Shown here piece after piece: positions 57,358-64,000 of a stretch of 64,000 nt of DNA. Position 1 is the stretch's first letter; each line of letters starts with the position of its first letter. A model generated the notes under the pieces. It had not been told where the DNA came from. It did not search any database and worked only from the letters and a program-made list of their open reading frames with translations. The position numbers were made by a program, and so were the translations under genes. Origin of the DNA: Phylloscopus collybita (Eukaryota; Chordata; Aves; Passeriformes; Phylloscopidae); contig JAJNNQ010000078.1 in the NCBI GenBank assembly GCA_027886175.1, positions 806,001 to 870,000 of the forward strand, written 5' to 3'.

Positions 57358-57979
57358 ACACTAGTACACAGTGCACATTAATCCCATCAATATATATATA
57401 TATTTAAAAATCTATTTCTCTTGCTAGTGTAACAAAAAACCCACAAATTTTACTTTAGTGAAAGCTAATGTAAACCTGACTAAAAATAAGTTAAAAAACC
57501 ACCCTATTGTAACCAACCCAAAAGCCCCATGCATTTTAAACATAAACTTCCTCCAAAATAAATCTTTCAAAAACCCAAAAAAATTCAAATAAGCCTTCCA
57601 AATAACAGCTATAAAAACCAAAAAAGTTAGGCAATTAAACACCTTGCCTAAATTATCAAAAACCCATCTGCAATAAAACATCTAAAAAAGCCCAAACAAG
57701 TACCAATTGCCACTTCAAGAGTACATCGTCAACAGTGCAAAGCAACTCAAAATACCTTAATTCCCATCCACAAAATAATCCCTGAGCTAAAAAACCAAAA
57801 AATAGTCAGCAAAACCCATTCAGCCTTCAACAACCCCATTTAACCTAGATGCAAATCGAAAAAAAAATAAAAATTAACTGTAAACTCTCATAGCTTAAAT
57901 AAAGTAACTCCACCGCTGAGCGCTGCTGTACCAAATACACGGAAACTCCAGGACGAGCTGAAGTCCAACACAACAAAGT

Positions 57980-58667
57980 CTTCAGTTTGGCTGGTTTCCC
58001 GAGATTTCAGTGGTTAAGTGTCCTTTGCCCTCTCAAAGCCAGATGCAGGAACAACAGAGAGTCTTGAGATGTTCTTTTTTCAAGGTTTGTCTCGTTGTTT
58101 ATTATTTCTTACCTTTTCCCTTTTTCCCTGTGCCTGACCAAGGTCTGTCCAGCTTGAGCACCAGGCAAAGCCTCCGCCCCTGACAGAGGCTCGTCATCTC
58201 TTATACAGATTATTATGTATCAATTATTTACAATTTCACACCAATATCTACATTCTATACTGAACAGGTTATCTCTACACTGACCCAATCACCTTGAACT
58301 ACTTTGTGCCACTGTCACAGCAGAAGATGGAGATGAAGAAGAAGAAGAACCCAGGGCACCGCCCAGAATTCCCCATCTTGTCCCCATTCACCCCTATTCT
58401 AGAAACCCCAATTGTGACAAACTACACTATTCTTTATCACTCTTTTGTGTGATAAAGAATAGTGTAAGGCTTGTAATTCCTCTCTCAGTGTTGGAAGTTT
58501 TTCCCATGGACTAAAGTCAAAGCCAGTGCCCTCCTGGGCTCTGTGCCAGGGTCTACAACCCTCCTGTACAGATCCCAGACCCCCCTGTACAGGTCTCAAA
58601 CCTTGTTGTTCAGGTTCCTGTCTGTCCAGGGTATCCAGAGGAATGCCATGGATTCCCACAACAAAGT
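57980..58667 (-). mobile_element. Unclassified insertion in the hypermutated pol
   Basis: 677 bp between 11-bp repeats CACAACAAAGT (57969-57979, 58657-58667). Minus strand carries a short frame with LREELQALHYSL, then TGTCACAATTGGGG and, further on, AATAATAAACAACG. It looks like the 3' end plus LTR of another ERV, but no TG/CA pair fits both ends. Not hypermutated. Confidence 0.55.
58424..58465. repeat. Perfect 17-bp inverted repeat (hairpin)
   Basis: ACACTATTCTTTATCAC and GTGATAAAGAATAGTGT around an 8-nt loop, inside the 57980-58667 insertion. Confidence 0.95.
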
Positions 58668-61205
58668 AGCGCCACTGTGAACATCGCTGAGGCATTTTTC
58701 TCCATTACTTGAACAGCAAAATACAAACCTCAATTGACCTTCACCTGGAGGGGCGTACAGGGCACCTCAAACCAACTGCCCCAAAAGTAAAAACACAGTC
58801 CCACCATCTGCCATAAACTAATTCAGCCTGCACTAAGAAAGGGTGAGGCTCCAAAACATCTGCAATACATTAATAACATCAGTGTATAAAAAAATTGCCT
58901 CTAAAATATTTTAAAAAATCATCCAAATTCTCCTAAAAACCAATTTCACTAAAAAAACCCCCAAAGTTAAAAAACCTGCTCAAAAAATCCAATTCCTAAA
59001 AATAAAATAAAAAAACCAGCATCAAATTCCCACCAATATCATCAACAAAACCACAACCATGTGTCCAGCAACCAACAAAAAAACCCCACAAACTTTCCTA
59101 AACACCATAGGCTTTTGGAGAACACATATTCCTAAGTACAGCCAAATTGGAAACCCTCTCTACCTGGTCACCTGCAAGAAAAGCACTTTCCAGTAAAACC
59201 CTAAACAACTGCACACCTTTACCCAAATCAAACAAAAAATTATTCATACAGCAACCCTTAACCCAGTCACAATTAAACCAAATATAAAAACGTACTCTAT
59301 GCCAGAATGCCAAAAAATTAGCCCAAAATCAGCCCAAAAATCAGCTCAAAGTCACCCCCAAAATCACCCTAAAAATCAGCCAAAAATCAGCCAAAAATCA
59401 GCCAGGAGCCATAGTCTGTCCTAAAACCTTTAACAAAAAGTACCTAAGAAAACTCAAAACCAACCACTAAAATTCTAAAATCAAAGCTACCAAAAATCCA
59501 ATACCAACTACACTCCAACAACAACAACAAAAATTTAACAGCCTATAAAAAAGTCCAAACTACCTCAAAAACAATAAACACTAAAACACAACTGCTCCTG
59601 GCACCCCGAATACCAGTGCTAAAATAAATGTTTAAAACAAAGGTTCCCGCTACCCACCACGCCACCAATAGCACATAAAATAAGGAAATTGCTCTTATCA
59701 CACAACACGCCCATATTTAAAAACTAAATCACCCTAAAATTTTAAAAATAATCACAAACTAGCCTAAAAGTAAGAACTTCAGTCTCATTAATAAAAAAAC
59801 CCAAAAACAAGTAACACGTACTAAAAAAGCTCCACCATACAACCAATTAAAAAACCACATTATAATCTTTTTACAAATAATTCTTATCGCATTACAAAAA
59901 TAAAACAAAAATAAAAACCAACCGTATAAAACCCCACACAACAAATCGCACAAGCTGCTAAAAAAAATAAATCAAGCCAACTTCCTAAACTTAAAACCGT
60001 TCAATTAACCCTAAGCATTGCCAAAAGAAAAAGTAACCAAAACTCTACCTCTACACTAATTCATAAATAATAACCAAAGCTCTATAAAAATAACTAAAAA
60101 AATAACAAACCTAAAAAAATAAAAAACCTAATTAACAACATAAAAAACCCAATCTAAACTTCTAAAAAGTGAAAAACCATCACTGCCAAAATAAAAAAAT
60201 TACCTGTAAAAATCCTCCATGTAAATACCCATATCCCCAAAAATCAAACTAATAAAAACCACCAAAACAACAAATAAATAAATCAAGCACAAAAATAAAA
60301 ACATTATTTACAACACAAAAAAAAAGTTATTCCTAACTCAATTAGGTCATAATGACTCAAGTCATCAAAACAAAAACATCACCTCTAAGTAAACACAAAC
60401 CAAAAAACGAATTTTACCATAAACAATATTTCACAAATCATCCATAACTTTAAAACGTGTACTGCCATCAAACAAGCCAAACAAATAAAGCCCCTATAAT
60501 ATAACAAACAATAATCCAAATATAAATATTAAAAAGCCTAGCAAATTAATGACATCACACTGCCCCAAACCCACCAAGCAAGCACTAGATGCTAACCATA
60601 ATAAAAGGCACCACTAAATAACTAAAAACCTATCCTATACCTCACGCCACTGCCCAGAACACCATCCTAAACCTTCAAAAACAAATTCTCTGAAAGTACA
60701 ATACCCCTAAAAAAATTAAATCAAACAATAAAACTCATTTCCAAAATAACCTTACCAACACCTAAACTAAAAAACATAGCATTAAGTAAGTCTACCATAT
60801 CCCCTACCATACACCAACTGCAAACAAAATAAAAAAATACAACAAACTATTAAAAAAACCCTTAAAACATGAAACAAAAAATCTTTCAAAAATTAAAAAC
60901 AGCACTTAACAAAACCCACCTAATTAACACCCAGATTTCCACCAACAAAACAAACCATACCCAATCTAAACTCCTACCAACAGTAAACAAAAATAAAATC
61001 CCAATAATACATATAAAAAGTTGGTTAAAAAAAAGTGTAAATCAAATCTACCTCAAATACAAACAACCCCATCCGTAAAATTATTTTTACTCAAAAACCA
61101 AGTTACACATAGTAAATAATACAAAAAAATAAAACTCACAATATATACGTCAAAAAAATCGAATTGTTAAATAAAATCTATAAGTAAATATCATTATTTG
61201 CTAAA

Positions 61206-61975
61206 TGTTACTGCCATTTTCTGTCTATAGCTGTATGCTGTATATATATGCGTGTATAAGGTATGTGTGTGTAGAGTTAGAATTTATTTAGTTCTGGTAG
61301 TAAGTTGACGATATGGGGATAAGGGGTAGAATGGTGTGGGGTGACTTCATGATGCTTGTATCCCCAATCCTCTGCTCTGGCTGTGCTGGATATTCAGTTC
61401 TGTACCTTTCAAATGGTTCTGGGAGCAAAGGGGGAGAAAGAAGCAGCAGCAGTTTGTGTTGAGAACAAACTGCCTGACTGCCACACGTCCTTGCTGCGGC
61501 GTTGGTCTGAGGCACGGACAGTGCTGGGACAGAGATCTCCTGTGCTCTGAGTCAGTTTGAGCTGCCTGAGGCAGAGAAGTTCCCTGGAATTTTTTTTTTT
61601 TCTTTTTCTTGGGACTGTTTAAATCTGCTCTGGACTGACAAACCCAGAGGAGCAGCGAGGGCTGGCACCTGCAGCCACCAGGGCCTGGAGCTCTGGAGGG
61701 AGCGGGGCTGGTGAGAGATGAGTGAGCTGAGCTGCACCCAGGGCAAGGACTGCCTCAGTTTGCCATCTCCCTTGAGCGGCCAGAGGTTTTATTGTTGCAT
61801 ATTATTCATTCTTTGTGCTTGTGGGCATCTTGTTTGTTAAATAAATAGTTTTTTCCACTTTTCTCCGAGGAGGTTCTTTTTTCCAAGACTGGCTTGGGGG
61901 GAGGGGCCATTTGGGTTTGCTTTCCAGAGGAACCCCATTGGAGGTTTCCTCCCAAATTTGCTCTGAACCAGGACA
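61206..61975 (+). mobile_element. 3' LTR of the hypermutated ERVL element
   Basis: TGTTACTGCC ... CAGGACA, about 770 bp, AATAAA near 61845. Same family as 53693-54365 but with normal C and G content. It follows edited pol without a break. Confidence 0.75.
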
Positions 61976-62006
61976 CTCCCCAAGGCCCAATCCTTTGCTC
62001 AGCAAG

Positions 62007-62646
62007 TGTAGCCACTCCACCTCTTGCCTCGGCTGTCTGTGCCCTTGCCTTCTCCGGCTAGCCCTGGCGTTGGTTACGGGCAGTTGGTACAGCTCGGCAG
62101 GCTGACCAACCGAGCCGATCTGGTGGGCTCTTTACAGCCCAGCTTACGCGTTGGAAGTTGTGATGATGGTGAGGAGAAAAAGGAGGACTCTGCTGAGGAG
62201 TGGCTACTGAAGTTTATTGAGGGTCCCAGGGAAGCAACCTCACTCCAGGGAAACTGCCTCAGCAGGGTGAGGATTTTCCTGGGCTGGCTACTTTTACCAG
62301 GGGGAGGAGTGGAGGGAAGGATCAGGGAAGAGACCAACCAGGGAGGGCCAGGGAGTGGCCGTGGGGATGAGAGACTCCTCCAGGAGCCAATCCCTGGGGG
62401 GAAGGAGGGACTTCCTCAGATCCTGGCCTACCACATGACGCTTTCCCAGGAACTTTCTAGACCCAGAGAGGCCTCAATAAGATGGACAGGTCCTTGGGGG
62501 TAGGGAGCAGGAGATTGACATTTAACTGAAACTGGGTAAACAACTGTGGTATGAAACAAATGGGGGTTAACTGGGGGTACATGGAATGAACCAAACAAAC
62601 AGTACAAACAAACATTTAACAGAGAAAAAACAAACACACCGCTACA
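62007..62646 (-). mobile_element. Class II ERV LTR
   Basis: Minus orientation, TGTAGCGG ... GGCTACA (inverted ends TGTAGC/GCTACA), AATAAA at 62213-62218. It is the 3' LTR, because a polypurine tract and coding sequence lie on its upstream (right) side. Confidence 0.8.
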
Positions 62647-62662
62647 TCTTCCCCTTTTCTTT
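62647..62662 (-). other. Polypurine tract of class II ERV
   Basis: AAAGAAAAGGGGAAGA on the minus strand, abutting the LTR. Confidence 0.85.
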
Positions 62663-62749
62663 TCTTTAAAATGAGGTAGATTGTGTTTGTGGTGCAAAAT
62701 ACTCTGACAAGGGGTAAGTCTCCCCAAGCCAAGTTTGATGTGTTGACCA

Positions 62750-63303
62750 CATATAATACCCTTCTTCTTGAGGTCCGGTGACTTTCTCAAGGTCTTCTTC
62801 TTCTTCAGGAGCACTAGGCACAATGACATCATCTCTTCAGTGTTACCTTTCTTGAGCTGCTCTTCCACGAGCTCACTGAGCATCTTAAATTTCTGTTTAG
62901 AAAGTGACCACTGTTCCACCCAAACTGGTACATCTGTCTTCCAATTCAGTTTTTGGGTGGGGTGTTCCTCAGTGACCGCCGCCCAGAAATCCTGTGAGGG
63001 GTCTGGGATGTCAGTGGTGGCCTGCCACTGGGCCATCAGGTCTCTCCCTAGCAAGGGCTCTGTATAGTCCAAAACGAATGGGCAGAGGTTCGCCAATTGC
63101 CCATTCGGCCCCTGAATTTGTACAATGCTCTGTGATCGTTTTGTCAGTGGCAAGCCCCCTGCTCCGTGGATGTGACCAGCCACGTTTTGCAAGGCCCAAT
63201 GCAACAGCCAATCCTGTGTGGGTATGATCATCACATATGGCTCCGTGTCCAGGAGACCCTTGATGTTCAGTGTCTCCCCACCCACCCGAACCTCACAGTT
63301 CAC
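62750..63303 (-). pseudogene. Class II ERV protease and RT start, rest of pol deleted
   Basis: Minus frame: protease whose DTG reads DTE (GLLDTEPYVM), then PLLGRDLMAQWQA, then the RT N-terminus (QKLNWKTDVPVWVEQWSLSK). A few codons into RT the frame passes straight to the polypurine tract, so most of pol and env are deleted. An alpha/beta-like class is inferred from these motifs. Confidence 0.8.
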
Positions 63304-63313
63304 CTTAAGTTTT

Positions 63314-64000
63314 TGTCTTGGTTTAGAAAGACAGGTATCTGCCAGGGAAACTGGGGTTCCCCTAGGATGGAGAATACCAACCCCTCACACCCCAACGAAT
63401 TATAATTTTGCAATCAAGGGCTCTCAGGCAAAGATGTTGGGGATAGGAATAACAGTTCTTTACTACGAAATATTAACAATACAAATGTGATAGGAAACAA
63501 AACCACCCAACCAAACAAACAAATAAACAAATAAACAATAATTTTGGAAGAAAACCCTGACAGAGTCAGAGCCTCAATCTGACCCTGTGATTCAGGATGT
63601 TGAAACCAGTCCAAAGTAAAGTCCTTCTGAAGTGGCAGACGTGATTCTGTTGGAGCAGAGATGATTCTGTGAAAAAGCAGGTCCAGGAGTGGTAAGGAGG
63701 GGGCTCTGGGACTGGTGAGATGGAGTCTGGTGAGACGAAATCCGGTCTTCCTCCCGACAGAAAATCGGGTGGAAAAACTGGCTGCTCTCCTGTCTTGTCA
63801 GGGAGGGATGAAGAGGACAATCCTCCTGAGAAGCCTTGGCTCTGGATTAGGGTAGAGAAGGGAAGCAGGACGGCTAGCACAGGAGGCGAAGAAATTCTTG
63901 CCACACCGCAGGGGAGGAAACGCAGAGCACTGAGCTCTTGCAGCAGCGCAGCACCGGCGCGGCCGAGCCTTCCCCACCCCCCACCGCCAGGGCATGAGAT
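63314..64000 (-). mobile_element. ERVL LTR, inverted, incomplete at window end
   Basis: Reverse complement of the 33632-34388 LTR family, starting TGTCTTGGTTTAGAAAGACA and reaching the GC-rich U3 at 64000. Inserted in or joined to the class II ERV just upstream of its protease. Whether a provirus or solo LTR cannot be told. Confidence 0.85.

Larger units (their letters stand above)
56497..61205 (+). pseudogene. pol region of hypermutated ERVL
   Basis: Collinear with 36237-39422: hairpin 56497-56514, protease ~56520-56607 and 57358-57500, RT 57700-57979 and 58668-59250, RNase H ~59850-60250, integrase 60300-61100. Nearly every GG and GA is AA, so Trp codons are stops throughout; example GTATGGAGCCCCAC (intact copy, 38150) reads GTATAAAACCCCAC here. 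In 59881-59940 I count 2 G against 15 C. Interrupted by two later insertions. Confidence 0.9.

Overview
The window reads as nuclear DNA of a songbird-type bird. It carries C2H2 zinc-finger genes of the expanded avian type, CR1 LINE tails, an ITPRIP-like gene, a multi-exon PAK3-like kinase gene (a family reported as expanded in zebra finch) and very dense endogenous retroviruses (ERVs). The species and chromosome cannot be read from the sequence. The ERV density would suit a W chromosome or another heterochromatic region, but that is inference.

Layout. 0.15-2.45 kb: minus-strand remnant of a gammaretrovirus-like ERV. 2.86-5.26 kb: zinc-finger duplicon A with a 7-finger ORF. 5.26-7.7 kb: LTR-like remnants. 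8.75-19.77 kb: a complete minus-strand kinase gene. I assembled 17 coding exons whose splice phases all chain, giving 642 codons. The product is a hydrophobic N-terminus, a PAK-like proline-rich linker, a coiled coil and an apparently competent PAK-type kinase domain, with no CRIB domain seen. 20.1-22.1 kb: inverted CRE-like sites, GC-rich then AT-rich DNA. 23.26-25.68 kb: decayed ERVL. 25.68-32.05 kb: an intact minus-strand ITPRIP-like gene and a tandem duplicate of its 3' end. 32.4-33.3 kb: CpG-rich promoter-like DNA.

33.3-47.9 kb is a nested stack. An old minus-strand LTR-like repeat is split by a minus-strand class I provirus (33503-47508). That provirus is itself split by a plus-strand ERVL provirus (33632-40257) and a solo LTR (45354-45967). 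The ERVL has two 757-bp LTRs that look identical, a 5-bp target duplication, and open gag and pol in one frame separated by one TAG set inside a hairpin. 49.7-52.4 kb: zinc-finger duplicon B with 12 fingers. 52.4-53.7 kb: ERVL LTR plus gag fragment.

53.7-62.0 kb holds the most striking element: an ERVL-type provirus whose interior is almost stripped of G on the plus strand (GG to AA, GA to AA, C retained), the footprint of cytidine-deaminase editing of minus-strand cDNA. It was later hit by a solo LTR (56608-57357) and another insertion (57980-58667). 62.0-64.0 kb: a class II ERV 3' end on the minus strand, cut by an inverted ERVL LTR that runs off the window.

Host genes likely to make protein are the kinase, the ITPRIP-like protein and the two zinc-finger proteins. 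All other long ORFs are viral or shadows.
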